A stretch of 64,000 nt of DNA, from positions 1 through 64,000 of the forward strand of contig VTPC01091285.1 of NCBI GenBank assembly GCA_011009095.1, given 5' to 3'. Source of the DNA: Ignelater luminosus (lineage: Eukaryota > Arthropoda > Insecta > Coleoptera > Elateridae). The notes beneath the pieces are model-generated. The model was not told where the DNA came from and did not search any database. It saw nothing but the letters and a program-made list of their open reading frames with translations. The translations under genes were made by a program, and so were the position numbers. Below are positions 12,291-24,049 of the stretch, piece by piece (position 1 is the first letter of the stretch; each line of letters begins with the position of its first letter).

Positions 12291-12314
12291 CGGAAACTTA
12301 TCAATCTATCCTCG
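12291..12314 (-). repeat. Right terminal inverted repeat of mariner
   Basis: Ends in ttatcaatctatcctcg (12298-12314) directly before the TA at 12315-12316. It is the inverted partner of 11186-11209. Confidence 0.85.
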
Positions 12315-12316
12315 TA

Positions 12317-15300
12317 TATTAGATTATTAAATAATTTAAAAACATTTTTATCTAATGTGCATCAAACTAAATTAAGAATTTTTTAATTCTACTTTTTCAT
12401 TTAATTATGTATATTAGATTCTAACTTTCCTCATAGGAAGAAGAATGGAGTAAAGTATTGATTTTATTGTTGTTTTTGTTTATACGTAAATGTGCGCCCA
12501 AGTTTGTAAAATTTTCACATTGCAATTTCTATTGAATTAACTTTAAATTAAATCTCAAATTTATTTTATTTAGTAGTGTAGTTTACAAATTGATGTTTAC
12601 GAAATTTTTTTGCGGGATATGTCAGTCAAGCGGATTAGCTTGCCTATAAAGCAAACAGCTCCATCGAAATTGGACCATAATGGATTGTTATTGATATCTA
12701 CATCCATCGATGACCTTTTCAACTTCTACAATGTTATGTGTTCATTTATTTTCAGGATTTTAAGGGTATTGTTCCTTGAACAAGGCACACCTCAATACAA
12801 TAATAATAAGGCATACCTCAATACAATAATCTTCAGGAATGTAATCCGTTTTCGAGCGACTCAAACTAATTTAAGAAAGAGAAGAAAAGAACTAAACTTG
12901 CAGAAAGTAGTTATTTCCTAAAATTGAAATAAAGGAACAAGATGAATGTCAAGAAATTACTAGAAAATATAAAAGTGGACTATAAACAAGAAAAATAAAT
13001 GAAAATGAGCAAAGCATATGTAAATTACATCAGTGATATTCTTTTTATGAAGAATGATAAAGTGATTAAAAAATAATTTGTGAAGCTAATGAACTACACT
13101 TCTGTAATAGTACATTTTATAATTTTATTTATTGTTGTAACAAATAAATTCTTTTAGTAATTAGCTATTCCTCTGCAATTAAAAACATTATTTAATTTTT
13201 ATTCTTTCGCAAGTAATCACGAAGGGTCAATTTAATCGTTTCTACAAGACCTTTTAAGTAGATTGCATACTTAGCAACGACTGTTTTATTTGTTTTGCTA
13301 AAAACCTCATAAATTTCATTTTAGAAGAAACGTAAAAGTTTATTTTTATCCTAATTGTCCACTATACGCGAAAGTAAGTAGGCACTATGTTGTTACATTC
13401 GCTCCCTTTGTGTAATGTAAACTGCTAGACACCTTCATGTGCAGTTTTTCTTTTAAGAATCCAGGAATAGTGTCACTGGAGTTGGAAGAGAGACGTGCCC
13501 AGACTTTTAATTAGATGCTCTGCTAAATCGATACCCGGGCAACCCGGATTTCAGGTTACCGACAACAGAGAGAAACTTAGATGGCATATGCAAGCAATAA
13601 TAGGCATTGAAAGAAACAACAAAAATCGAACATTTTTTTCTTCTACTTTCTGGATACATTTTCAAGTTTAAAAAAATGATAATTTATTAATCAAAAACGG
13701 TTGATAGAAAATTAATGAGTGCTTCATTGCAAGGATTAAAGTACAAAAAGAGGGGTCCCGTAATGTAATACCTAACTAAAAAAATGGTCTTATTGAAGTA
13801 AACGAAGAGTAAGTAAAGAACCGGGGTAGCAGCTGCCATATAAGCCATATTCAAATCCAATCACCGGACTGTTGCAAAAAGCAGCTATAACAAAGGCAAG
13901 CCCGTGCACTTATCGCTGGCTACCCGCGGTTCAAATTAGCCGTATCAGGGCCAAGAGGGGCCCACCCCTGCACCCTGCGGCGCGCCTCAGGGCACATGAC
14001 ACCTCGTCTATTAACTGTTTTATTGTTACATTTCAATCCCCTATTGCTGTAAGTGCGGAGGGCCGCGAACAATTGCTCCGCGATATATTTTTTGGTAATG
14101 ACGTTATATATTATTGTTGGATTTCCGTATATACGCCAAATTTTGGGGGAATTGTGAGAATTTCAGCAATAACGAATCTTTTTGCACGCGTTTGGTACTG
14201 GAAATAATGATTATTGTCAAAGGTTTCCTCTTCGGCTCCTTTAATATATTGCGAATGGTTTGGAAGCCAATACGTTTTTAAGTGAAAATGATCCTTTGTG
14301 CTATTTATTATCAATGAGAAGTTTTGATGTAAAATTCCTGTGTTTAGTGATTTGTACAAATGAGAGATTGACATTTAAAACAGACTAAATATTTAAAACA
14401 AGTTTTAGCTTTGCGTTAATTCTAAAACAACCGAGTGAAGTTCAGCATGTAATATAAGATACAATACAGTCTTGAAACTAGAAACTTTTGTTGAGAGACA
14501 TGTTCAGCTCCAACTTTGGTTTCTTCAATTTAAAATTCTACTGCTACTATTCATCTCTTCTTAAATCAACTAAAAGTTATACCTGACTGTCGCGAGTTCA
14601 AGCATGGAATCGGGAAAGCATGTTTTGGACCTGGGATTGAATTCCCCGTGCTATAAGACCTAGTAAGTTACTGTCCAAAATAATTTTAAAACAAATAAAT
14701 TGTAGACACTTACATCCAAGTAATAAACCCTTTTTCTAGTAGAAGATTCCTATTGCCTACCGCTGCACACCACATTTTTTAACTCATGTTTGAAGACATG
14801 ATTCTCTAGAAAATGAAAGTATGTAACACTATAACATGCGATTACCTAATTCGAAAAATTCTGCTTGCAAGTGATTAAATGACTTAGGAGCTGTAGTTTT
14901 AAAAGTAAACTCTACATAAATACACAGCTTTATCTACATACTTTAATAAATAGGTATTACACGCTTAGCAGGAAGCTATACCACGTGTGTATGGAAATAG
15001 GCAAGTTAAATGCCAAGAATGACTAAGGACTGTTTGCTACAACTTATTGGACAATTCAAATAGTTACAACATGACAGTTTTGCTCAGTATCAAAAATTAC
15101 TAAATATTGTTTCGAGATATTTTGTTTATAGTCCCTCGTACGTTGTGAGTTGCATAAACTCGCGACTTAAGAAAAAAAAGAAACAAAATAAAACAACAGG
15201 ATTTTGTTGTTTTTCAATGTAATAACCATAGACTACAATACACTTACTACATCGGTCTATTAGTTTCAGTTATCACTTCACCATTATCGTTAACTCTCTT

Positions 15301-15505
15301 TCCATAAAAACCTTTCTTTAAATCCCTCAATAGAAATTAATTGTTGGGTGCGAGGCCGGGTTGTATGTTGGGTGTTCAATTTCTTCGAAGCCACACTGTG
15401 CAACACTGTTTGACTTCTTGCTTGGATAAGAGATTATAATACAATATCACTACACAATGTCAGTGACCCTAAGATACTCAACATGGAGCTGACGTTGAAC
15501 AGCGG
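12317..15505. other. AT-rich DNA with a small tandem duplication and a CpG-rich patch
   Basis: No gene recognised. A 26-bp period direct duplication lies at 12784-12830 (ctcaatacaataat shared by both copies). The ORF at 12610-12921 (103 codons) has no motif I know. A GC/CpG-rich patch at about 13885-14085 is listed separately, and the ORF crossing it (13872-14207) has no recognisable domain. The remainder is AT-rich with short chance ORFs. Confidence 0.4.
13885..14085. other. CpG-rich patch, possible host regulatory or exonic remnant
   Basis: Local composition is sharply GC-rich (ctggctacccgcggttc, gggcccacccctgcacc, cggcgcgcctcagg, gagggccgcgaac) inside AT-rich DNA. No transposon protein is visible here. 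A plus ORF runs through it from a TTG at 13872 without a recognisable domain. It could be a conserved non-coding element, a promoter island, or GC-rich repeat debris. Confidence 0.35.
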
Positions 15506-15512
15506 AAGCAAC

Positions 15513-15735
15513 TTAGGGACTCACCTTGCAACTGACTTTACTTATTCCTAATTCAACACGTAGAATCCAAAATAGGCTCGTCTTTGAAACACTCAATATA
15601 GCCGACATCTCTGATAATTTCAAACGCCGGTCACGTAAAACCGTTTTGTCAAGAAGTCGAGCAATTCCTTTGGATGTTACTTTCACTTCAACTTTAAAAT
15701 ACGCGGCATATTCATGCACAATTTTATTTGCTCGA
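15513..15735 (-). pseudogene. Mariner-like transposase fragment (DNA-binding region)
   Basis: On the minus strand the segment KTVLRDRRLKLSEMSAILSV, then SKTSLFWILRVELGISKVS, corresponds to the second helix-turn-helix of mariner-type transposases (family pattern LV..DRR..L.EIA..LGIS..SV..ILH..LGM.KVSARWVP). Only this DNA-binding part is left; the catalytic core and the terminal repeats are not recognisable. It is a different copy from the mariner at 11186-12314, in opposite orientation and more diverged. The plus ORF at 15526-15738 is its antisense shadow. Confidence 0.65.
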
Positions 15736-15739
15736 TAGT

Positions 15740-16370
15740 TAATTTGATGCTAATAATCAGTAATTGTCTAGGGCTTTTTTAAAAGTTTGTGATACATCAC
15801 TGTATGAAAATCAGCTGAACCAGTCATTCACAAACAGGTCGAGACGGGATTTATGGAAATCACTCCTGGCTATATTAGCCCAAAATTAAGGCCAATTTGC
15901 TTTCAACCCAAAAACCTTGGATTTCTTACATACCAAATTTGGCAAAACTTCTCTCCTGCGTAGTAAAAATTGCCCTACAAGGACCAACAGATAACTGCAC
16001 TACATGCACTGTCTATATTTCAGGGATCTGTAGAGCAGGTTATTAAAGATATGGTTTAGGGTTGCAAGTTCCACCTCAATATTCTACTTGAGAAATAAAG
16101 GCAAGAGGTAGTCGAACAAAATTCAAAGCCCCTACACAACAATCACAGACCCAGTGATAAAGGTCAGTCAGAAAAGAAACATAATTTTGTAAATTTCACA
16201 AATAGATTACAAAATCAGTCATATTAGTACATACCACTGCATCACAGTCAATTAACAAAAACATGACTGTTGTAAGATTCTAAGGTTAAAAATAAAAAAG
16301 GTTTCGTTGTAGCACCTATAGTTTGAGACTTCATGGTTCATTGCAACCTGCTGGGGATATATGCAAACTA
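15740..16370. other. No gene recognised
   Basis: Mixed-composition DNA without a long ORF or identifiable motif in either strand. It lies between a mariner scrap and the start of a LINE relic and may hold unrecognisable parts of either. Confidence 0.35.
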
Positions 16371-16379
16371 TGCGAGGGT

Positions 16380-17660
16380 TAAGGAGAGCAAACTCAGTCC
16401 AAACAAGAAAGGTAAAGAAATTGCATAAGACGAATGGCGAAATTCAAATGCGACCAAAATCCAAGATACATTATCTTCGTTTTCGAAGGATACATCTCGA
16501 CTCTTAAGAAGGTTAAAAGAGGGATAAATCCGAGTTTGGGTCATCAACTATTGTATTTACCTCTTTTGAATTGATTAGTTGATGAGGGCTTTAGAAAGGT
16601 TAGGGGCACACATGATCTAATTTTCAGTATAAAACAACTAATAGAAAACTCACCAACGCGTGATAAAAGATTGTATGCGTGTTTTGTGGATTTAATGAAA
16701 GCGTTTGACAGTATATCAAGATCTGCGTTCTGGGATTTATCCACTTGATGAAAGAGTAGTCAGCGAAAGCTTGATACAACTAGTGAAAAGTATCCATCAG
16801 GCAACAAGGAACTACGTATGTACACATAATTGAGTATGTAGAGAATTCTATACAACACAGAGAGTCAGACAAGATGTAGTCATAAAAGAAGCCCAAAAAG
16901 GCTTATAAGAACGAGTGTGGTCATTATCACATGCAAGCGGTTAACATGAACATGATGGCTATGTACAAAATCAAAGAAAGATCGTCAATATAATCTTGAA
17001 GTATTAACAGAAGAATTGAGAAAAAAGAATCTAGTTATAAATGCCTTAAGGCTAAAGTGATTGTAGTTGCTAATGATCATTGTAATAGTAATCTATCTAT
17101 CAATAGTAAAGTAATACAGAAATTAAGTAACTTCGTTTAAATACCTAGGGGTGATAATTAGTTAGAATGGTGATGAAGCAAAAGAACTGGAAACAAGTAA
17201 TAAGATATTTGGGGTGCTAAAAAGTCCAATAATTATAAAGAAATAAGTATCTAGAAAGACGAAAATAAGGATATTTTATAGTATATTTACACCAACACTT
17301 ATTTATGGCTAAGAAAGTTGAAAGTTAACTAGTAGACTAGCACCAAGAGTATACATTTGGGAAATGATATTTTTCAGAGTGATCAAAGGAACTACGAGAC
17401 AGATCGAATCTGCAACGAAGCAATATGGGAAGAATTAAAAATAGCATCAATACATAAAAGAATAAAGAAACAACGACTCAATTGGACAGGTCACGTATGG
17501 AGAATGGGCGAAGCAAGAATGCGAAGAAAAGTATGAGAAGGAAAAATATTGGGAAAAGGGAAAAGAGAACGGCCAAGAAAGACATGGAACCAAATGGTGG
17601 ACGAAGGTTTGAAAGAAATTAATATAACGTAAAATAAAGTTAAAAAAAAATGAAAGAAGA
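16380..17660 (+). pseudogene. LINE reverse-transcriptase relic with C-terminal region
   Basis: Plus-strand non-LTR retrotransposon. The core begins with GFRKVRGTHDLIFSIKQLIE (16590-16650) and ACFVDLMKAFDSISR (16680-16720), which is RT motif A with its Asp retained, then LIQLVKSIHQATRNYV and a VRQDV block where G.RQG is expected. After a decayed stretch, NYLGV-type residues survive as a NT*G* region near 17140. Then comes the C-terminal block: FFRVIKGTTR, ICNEAIWEELKIASIHKRIK, RLNWTGHVWRMGEARMRR, GKGKRERPRKTWNQMV (17370-17600), matching the family's GHV.RM...GKR.RGRPR..W pattern. Stops and frameshifts are numerous. The 130-codon minus ORF at 17839-17447, the longest minus-strand ORF here, is only antisense to this relic. 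The endonuclease part is missing. Confidence 0.8.
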
Positions 17661-17860
17661 AGACAATTGTTAATCTCGATACCGCCTAAGCGGTGCAGGC
17701 TAGAGATTCGATTCCAACCGGAGCTAGCGTGGTGACGTAGGGAAGGCCTAGAGGTGACGCAACAGAATAGAATGAAACGTCTTCTTTCACTCAAAGGGGA
17801 GTCAAAAGTAGACAGACATAACGAGCCTTGAAAGGTCATATCGGACTAAGGACCATAAAA
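17660..17860 (+). other. Probable 3' tail of the LINE, with a tRNA B-box-like motif
   Basis: Directly after the LINE C-terminus is a GC-richer tail of about 200 bp. It includes ccgcctaagcgg and gattcgattcc (about 17710-17720), close to the pol III B-box consensus GGTTCGANTCC. No complete tRNA fold is evident. It may be the LINE 3' untranslated region or a short tRNA-derived SINE-like segment. Confidence 0.35.
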
Positions 17861-19620
17861 ATGTTTCATTAAATTGAGTGCTTGGACGTTATATGGAAGA
17901 GTACAGAAAATTCAAGTTTGGCAGTAAGAATGAAAAAGTAGATGATTTAAAAGTTATTACTGTCTGTACTAAAACTCATTTTACAAGTAACAAAGTTTTC
18001 TGAAGACAAGAAGGTGGTATAATCATAACTTTGTCACAACGTTGTTCAAGAGCAAAAATTGATTGCAAGCATTGATTTAACCTACGCAAAGGAAAAGTTT
18101 CGCCACAAAACTCGAATATAATTATTCCAATATTGTAACGAGCTTATTTCTTTTTTTTATTTTTGTTATTTTAATAATAATGTATGCTTCTTAAGATTTA
18201 GTTATAAAGCTAAAACTGAAAAACACTAGCTTATGTAATTTGTAAAAATCCAATGTTTCGAGTAATTGTAAGGCTTATTCCTTTAATACCATAAATGCTA
18301 GATTTTTATCATAAAATGGCAACATCGCATAAAGTTTGTGAAAATTGGAGCTTACGAATGATATCACTCGTATAAGTAGGCAAACAAACGTGACTTTAAA
18401 ACTTGAAGTAAGGTTTCGTGAATTCTTTAAAACTAAAAATTTGTTTGTTCATGTATCTTTGGCACACAACAATCTTTTAGTGACTACCGTGCCCATTGCA
18501 GTTCTCTATCAATTAGAAAATTAAAACCGAATTAACAAATACCCAATTTGTTTCTAGAATGTGAAATAAAAAAGAATGTAGAGATTTCTTGATGCATCTT
18601 CAGTAACTAAATTAAATAAAGATCAATGGAAGAGAGATACTACCTTTAAAAATATTATAGACGTGTGTAACATCCAAAGTGCATTCAAATTTACTTTAGA
18701 ATGTATGAAAGGAGTTGAATAGGTCAATAGACACGGGTGTTTACTACAGAGTTAAATGAAAACAAAAACATGAATATACCATGAGTATTGATTTACAGAA
18801 ACTCAATGAAATCCAATTATTTTAAAAAGGAAAGCAAATTATTTTAAGAATGACGTTTTATTTTTCTAAAAGGCGACTAAACTTATAGTAAGTAGGATCT
18901 TAAATCTTTAAACGTCTTAAACTTACATGTAGAACAATTTAGTCAAAATCATCATCACAAAATGCCAGCAAGGATATTAGAAAATCATTGGAAATAACCT
19001 TTTTATCAAAAACTTATTCATGATTGCCTTTAAGTACAAATTAACAGAAAATCTAAATTACGAAAGATTAACAGGATGAGACGTACAGAAAGTATTTATC
19101 AGTAACAAGCTTTAACGAAAACAGCAATATTTTTAGTTGTACTACTACACTCGTCATTTTTCAGGTTTCGTATAGAAATGGGCAATTTTCCTAAACTTAA
19201 AATAGGTTGAGAAATATGAAGTATGTAGAAGTGCTCCAGAAGATGAATGAAGCAGTTAAAGTAAAATTTATAAATTATTATCAGCAAACTGCTCTGGAAT
19301 CCAATTTCATAAGTGAAGGCTATTTTTATGTAACAACCTATATTTATACAATTTTTAAAACGAAAACAATATTCCAAGATAAGCAAAATATTCTCATTTA
19401 CCCCATATGTTTTGTAAGAATGAAGTTCATTCACTTTCTCTCCCCTATTGAATAATTCATATATCGATCTACCTCAGTCTGACTGACCTTTCTCTTTCCT
19501 CATATTAAGTAGTTCCCAGCTTTTCAAAGCGGTAATTCAAGGTCAATGGTATAAAATTTTGGGAAAAGCTTAATAAATCGAAGTGGTAAATGTATCGAGT
19601 TTGCTCGTTTTGATCTGAGT
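17860..19620. other. AT-rich DNA, no gene recognised
   Basis: Overlapping ORFs on both strands at 19099-19455 (111 and 82 codons) show no domain and look like chance openness in AT-rich sequence. No repeat structure seen. Confidence 0.4.
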
Positions 19621-19624
19621 TTCC

Positions 19625-19815
19625 ATTAGCGGATATTAAAGGGGTGGAAACGGATCAGTCCGCGAATAACGATCCCGTGTGGTAGAGGCGCGCGCTTTCG
19701 TCCAGGTGATGTGAAGACGCGCGCGCTCTGGTGGTGTAGGTGACGTGAGCAAGCGCACGGCGCACCCCTTACCTGCACCGCGTCCTTGGAACTTCGGTGC
19801 ATCGCCCATCTGCCT
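19625..19815. other. CpG-rich patch with repeated gcgcgc runs
   Basis: A sharply GC-rich strip contains gaggcgcgcgctttcg, aagacgcgcgcgctctgg and gcgcacggcgcacccc. The dense CpG content is unlike anything within several kb. No transposon motif is present. The minus ORF across it (19820-19626) has no recognisable domain. A conserved regulatory element or promoter-type CpG patch is possible. Confidence 0.4.
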
Positions 19816-19829
19816 TGCAAATGAGCTGC

Positions 19830-21470
19830 TTATTTATGGGATTTATGAACTTCAAAGTTTATTCTCTACAACTTTCCTATTCTGATGGTTTTTCTAATGC
19901 TGTTTTCATTTCCATTCTACACATTTCGTGTTATATTTATTTATTGCATCAATATTTAATTGTCTTTTATGTTACTTTGATCAAGATCTACAATTACACT
20001 TCGATTAATTGCTAAAGTAGGAAAAACATAATCTAGAAATTTTTGCATCTCTGTGATAATGAAGACTTAAAGATCTGTTCCATACAAAAGGAACTCCTGC
20101 TTAGATAAATAATTTAAAAATGATAATGTTATTATTTACATAAAAAGAATCATTGATGCGGGTAACTAATTTGAATTACAATATGTTCAGGAGAAAACTA
20201 CGCTGAATCAACAGTCAATAACAATCGGTTCACTTCTATTAGTTCTATTAAATACATTTTAAGTGGCACTACTGAACCGTTTTGAACACTTTTAGTCTTT
20301 TCAACCAGTTGTGATCCAACAACTTGTCAAAGCGACCCTATTTCTATTCAGATTATAAACGATATATTATTAATGTCCCTAAAACGATTTAACTTTTCTT
20401 TGTTTTGCTTTTTGCTTTAACTGTTTTGGACAAAAACTTTGAAGCTTCAAAACTGCACCACAGTATTACCTTGTGATCTTTCTATAGAAATGAAAAAGTT
20501 TGACAACCCATAACCGAAATCGTGCCCATAAATGTTTGTAACATGCTTTGATGCTTAAGAATTAAATAAACTATAAATATAAGTACAGTAGAGCCTCCTA
20601 AAGGCGACCACCTTCCTTCCCAAAAGCGATTTATGTAGTATTAGAATTGTATATATTTAGTTTCGTTTTATTGCATATCAAATCATCATAAATTGTTAGT
20701 TATACTCAATAAGTAACAATAAGTAGTTACTATGCATCAAGCTTAAAGCTATTTCTTTGGTATATACGAGTATTTATTTAATTGGTGTAGTTTCAACAAC
20801 CGAAGATCATATTTAAGTTTTTTGTATTCAGTAGAATTGATTTTAGTTCTAATAGTAACAATAGAACAGAATTCAACGGTGTCTCTGTTCCAAATCAAAA
20901 TCAAGCAACAAAAAGAAAAAAATAAAAAAGAAACGTGTTGAAATACATATGTAAACTAATTATTAATTACCTGAAAACAAACCCTGATGATTTTAAAAAG
21001 ATACTAGAGAATCATTTAAGTTTTTCCTAAAGTAGATAGAAAGTTAGAACAAACAAGAACATTTATACGCAAGCGTATTATACAGTTTTATTGAGTTTGT
21101 AAAAAACAATCATAAGAAAGAGACCTGTGTTCAAAGATTTGATTTTCGAGTAAATATTGCTCGGACAGACCTTTTCAGGTTTACAAGGTTTACAGAATTT
21201 CTGGCACCGAAAAAAGTTTATTAATCAGAATTCTAAGACAGAAGAAGGCCAAACCAAAATAAATGTTGCGGTTATATAAAACTGTATCTGTAAATAGTAA
21301 GATAAAGCGTTAAGCTAAACAATTGACTTACTCTAAATGAAAGGAAGTCTTTTCACTTATCAGTTTATCTGTCTTCATAAAAGCTGAGAAAAGGAATAAA
21401 TGGTAACTTATGCGAATCTAAGCTCAACCTGTGGAGCGAACGTCATCGAATATATCTGTAAATGAATTAT
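19830..21470. other. AT-rich DNA with one possible transposon end
   Basis: No gene recognised. At 20586-20600 acagtagagcctcc resembles the outer end of pogo/Tigger-type elements (commonly starting CAGTAGAACC), followed by aaggcgaccacc. I found no opposite end, so no element is called. Confidence 0.35.
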
Positions 21471-21474
21471 CAGT

Positions 21475-21795
21475 GGGACAATTGAGAGTAGCAACGAGGG
21501 TGACAAAGCGGAACCGCGTTAAGAATGATACGATACTCGAGTGATTCAATGTAAGGCCAGTGACAGAAATTGTAAAAAAAGACAAGAAATGTGGTTTGGG
21601 CACATAATGAGGATAAACGATAATAGATTTAAAAAACTGGAGTTGACAAGAAAAAGAAAAGAGGAAGACCTAAGAGAACATGGAGCAACGAAGTAATAAA
21701 AGTACTGAAGAAGAAAGGGTAAACTGGAGGGAAGCAGAAACTATGGCATTGGACAACATCAAGTAGATGCACTTCTCTGGATATAGACGAGGGAA
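21475..21795 (+). pseudogene. LINE C-terminal fragment
   Basis: Plus-strand fragment of the same kind of LINE tail as at 17370-17600. Visible blocks are VGQLRVATRVTKRNRVKND (usual R+.RIRNE), VRPVTEIVKKRQEMWFGHIM, RINDNRFKK (usual +RWFGHV.RM.D.R..K), a basic KRKEEDLREHGATK stretch matching RGRPR..W (frameshifted), then GSRNYGIGQHQ equivalent to W.EAE..A.DR..WR. The RT core is absent. Several frameshifts. A 5'-truncated or deletion-trimmed copy. Confidence 0.65.
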
Positions 21796-21799
21796 AGAT

Positions 21800-23840
21800 T
21801 ATGTAAGTAAATATCAATGAGACAACAATAATGTGGACTAAACGGTAGTTTCTAGTAATTCAGGAAGTTGTACAGACAATACTCACTTAAGAAGCAAATA
21901 GAAACTTTCTAGACAGCAGAACCAGTGAACACAAATATAGCTCACACAGCAACTTATACAAACTTGACATTTAATCACTGATAATACATAAATAATCAAA
22001 ATAAGCAACACAGTGCAAGCCTTGTCATCCACTACGATTGCTCAAAGTTTGTCGGATTCGTGTAGGTGCATCTAGTTGCATCTAGGTGAAACTGGCACTA
22101 ATGTAAAATCAACCAGTGATCATTTTTGACTACTGCATCAAAAGTAACAGCTAGTGAACAGCAACATAATAAGTGATCTGGTTACTGAAACAAACTTATA
22201 CTAAGTATGTAAATTCCTTTCATCGATATGTTTAAAAAAGAGATGATGACGATTGCCTGAAATTATATTAAGTTGTCAAGTAGGATGTGTCATGATATAT
22301 CAGAATTGTTTCAAGAACGACTTTTATTAATTTTTGTAAACTACCAATTAGTATGAAACAAAAATGAAACTTCTTACAGATTTTCTGAATTTGATTATTT
22401 ACTAAGGTAAGTAATATATGGCAAAAACTAAAACTGTTTGAATTTTGGTAAAACCAAGGCACACTCACTTGCTCTAACATTCCAATACATCAGACATCAC
22501 TATCCTTCTATTTTTTCCTGAACTACAAAAGTGTTTTTCTTTCTCTTACAAAGTATAATGTCGATAAGGCTATGTGTAGCAGCAACGTTAGATAACAGCA
22601 CAAATGATACTTAGTAAAGAGGCAGAAATACTTTTGAAGTGATGTTAGATGGCTAAACAAATTACAAGAGTTATGCTTTAAGCTTTGCTTCATTAGTTTC
22701 TGGAAGCGTTCTAACATACTTGAATAACACCAGCATGCATATGTCGAAAACCACTTTCTAAGATTCTAAGTTCTAAGTTTCTTTTGCTATGGTTTTGAAA
22801 AATACTTTGTGCAGTGGCGCTTAGTTGGAAATTAACGACCTTGTTAGCTACGATTTTGCCAATATCGGCTCCGTTTGATCCTGGTTTGTGACTTAAGTAA
22901 TTTCTAGGTTAACCCAACTGATATTTTTAGATTTTGTCAATGGCATATTTCGGTTTATCTTCAATTGACCGCAGCATATCTACGATTAAATAGGATTAAT
23001 TGAAAAAACTGTATATATCATAGATGCGTTAGCTTTTGATTGCCATCGTTTATTGAATTTAGAAACTTGAAACATACCATAAGGCAAATTTATGCAAAGA
23101 TGATATTGGAAGTTTTAAATCATTTTGGACACATGAAAAAGCCACTGAATAAATACACGTCTAAATTAGCTTTTGCCGCTTTTGCTCTGACATTTAACAA
23201 AATTATTAAACTCTTCAAGCAAATCCTGTGATTTACGACTCGGCAACCATGTACTGTTAACAAGTACCAGAGAAACTTATATAAAATCGAAACAAAACTG
23301 AAAAAACCAATTTATAATAATATAGCATCAGCTAAGGAAGTCGATATGCATGCAAGACTTTAAATAACTGTAAGTATCAATTGATACTTTTTATTGAAGC
23401 AAAACTGTAAATAAAAAAATACACAAAAACTGTAGTTGCAAATTGATATTTGAGACGGGGAGATTATATCGTTGAAAATTGAGTAACTGACTCACCCTAA
23501 ATGAACAATGGTTTCTTTACTAACTACTATGTCTTGTGTCTTTATAAAAGTTCAGATATGCAAATAATTTATGCATCCAATACAATGTTGACCATTAAAA
23601 GCGCTATTATTGTATAGGTATGTCATTGAAAAAGTAAAACAGAAGAAAAAGTTTTTTGAATTTTAACCTCAGTTTAACATTGTAGCAGAATACTTTATAA
23701 GCAGAAGTCTGTAAAGCGCTTACAACATTATCTCTAGTACATTATGGCGTTACATACACGTGTGCTCTGGAAGACAACAAACTTGGTCTGATAAAAGGGG
23801 AAGCGATTTTGGCCGTAAGCAGTCAAGCTAGTACTGGCGG
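21800..23840. other. AT-rich DNA, no gene recognised
   Basis: Two consecutive minus-strand ORFs (22717-22523 and 22480-22268) are leucine-, cysteine- and histidine-rich without recognisable domain, probably chance. A locally repetitive ttctaagattctaagttcta occurs near 22758. No other structure seen. Confidence 0.4.
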
Positions 23841-23870
23841 TGTCACAGTGAAGAACTCGGCAACTCATAC

Positions 23871-24034
23871 CAGTAATCTCGTCTTTTAATTTCCCCTATT
23901 TTTCGTTCATGTTTACGCTCGTTTCTGAAATGACGATCTAATTCTTGGATAAGGAGAATTCCAACAAGACAAAATACTACATAAGCAAACATTTTGCTAG
24001 CAGTGAGACTTTTCGTTTGATATCTGCTGTTCAT
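23871..24034 (-). CDS. Candidate first coding exon of a small secreted or membrane protein (hypothetical)
   Basis: A minus-strand ORF starts at ATG 24034 with a favourable context (gaaaatATGaac) and continues to a stop at 23843. Residues 1-14 are polar (a second in-frame Met is at 15), followed by MFAYVVFCLVGILLIQEL, a hydrophobic run that would serve as a signal peptide or signal anchor. After it comes a charged segment (LDRHFRNERKHERKIGEIKRR). At 23870 on the minus strand the sequence reads ctg|GTATGAGT, close to a splice donor, so the ORF end may be an exon-intron junction, leaving 54 codons plus a partial codon. I recognise no family and saw no acceptor or second exon. Chance is a real possibility in AT-rich DNA, where hydrophobic ORFs arise easily. 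Confidence 0.25.
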
Positions 24035-24049
24035 ATTTTCTTCCTTTTC

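Larger units (their letters stand above)
11186..12314 (+). mobile_element. Complete but inactive mariner element with TIRs and TA duplication
   Basis: The element is bounded by terminal inverted repeats: left tgaggatagattgataactt (from 11186) and, as reverse complement of the right end (12314 backwards), cgaggatagattgataagtt. Both ends are flanked by TA (11184-11185 and 12315-12316), the standard mariner target-site duplication. Total length is 1129 bp, short for mariners (about 1.3 kb), reflecting internal deletions. It encloses one degraded transposase gene on the plus strand. The TIR match is nearly perfect over about 20 bp, so the ends are better preserved than the coding region. Confidence 0.9.

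Noticed and set aside
12610..12921. 103-codon ORF
   Set aside because: Non-ATG start, runs through a small tandem duplication, no domain recognised.
13920..13945. ggttcaaat resembling a tRNA B-box
   Set aside because: No A-box or paired stems at the required distances; it falls in a CpG-rich patch.
14580..14665. tRNA-like wording (gggattgaattcccc)
   Set aside because: No acceptor stem, no A-box, and no cloverleaf can be drawn.
17447..17839. 130-codon minus-strand ORF
   Set aside because: It lies antisense to the LINE C-terminal blocks and its own translation has no motif.
19099..19455. Overlapping 111- and 82-codon ORFs on opposite strands
   Set aside because: Composition typical of chance frames in AT-rich DNA, no motif, no signals.
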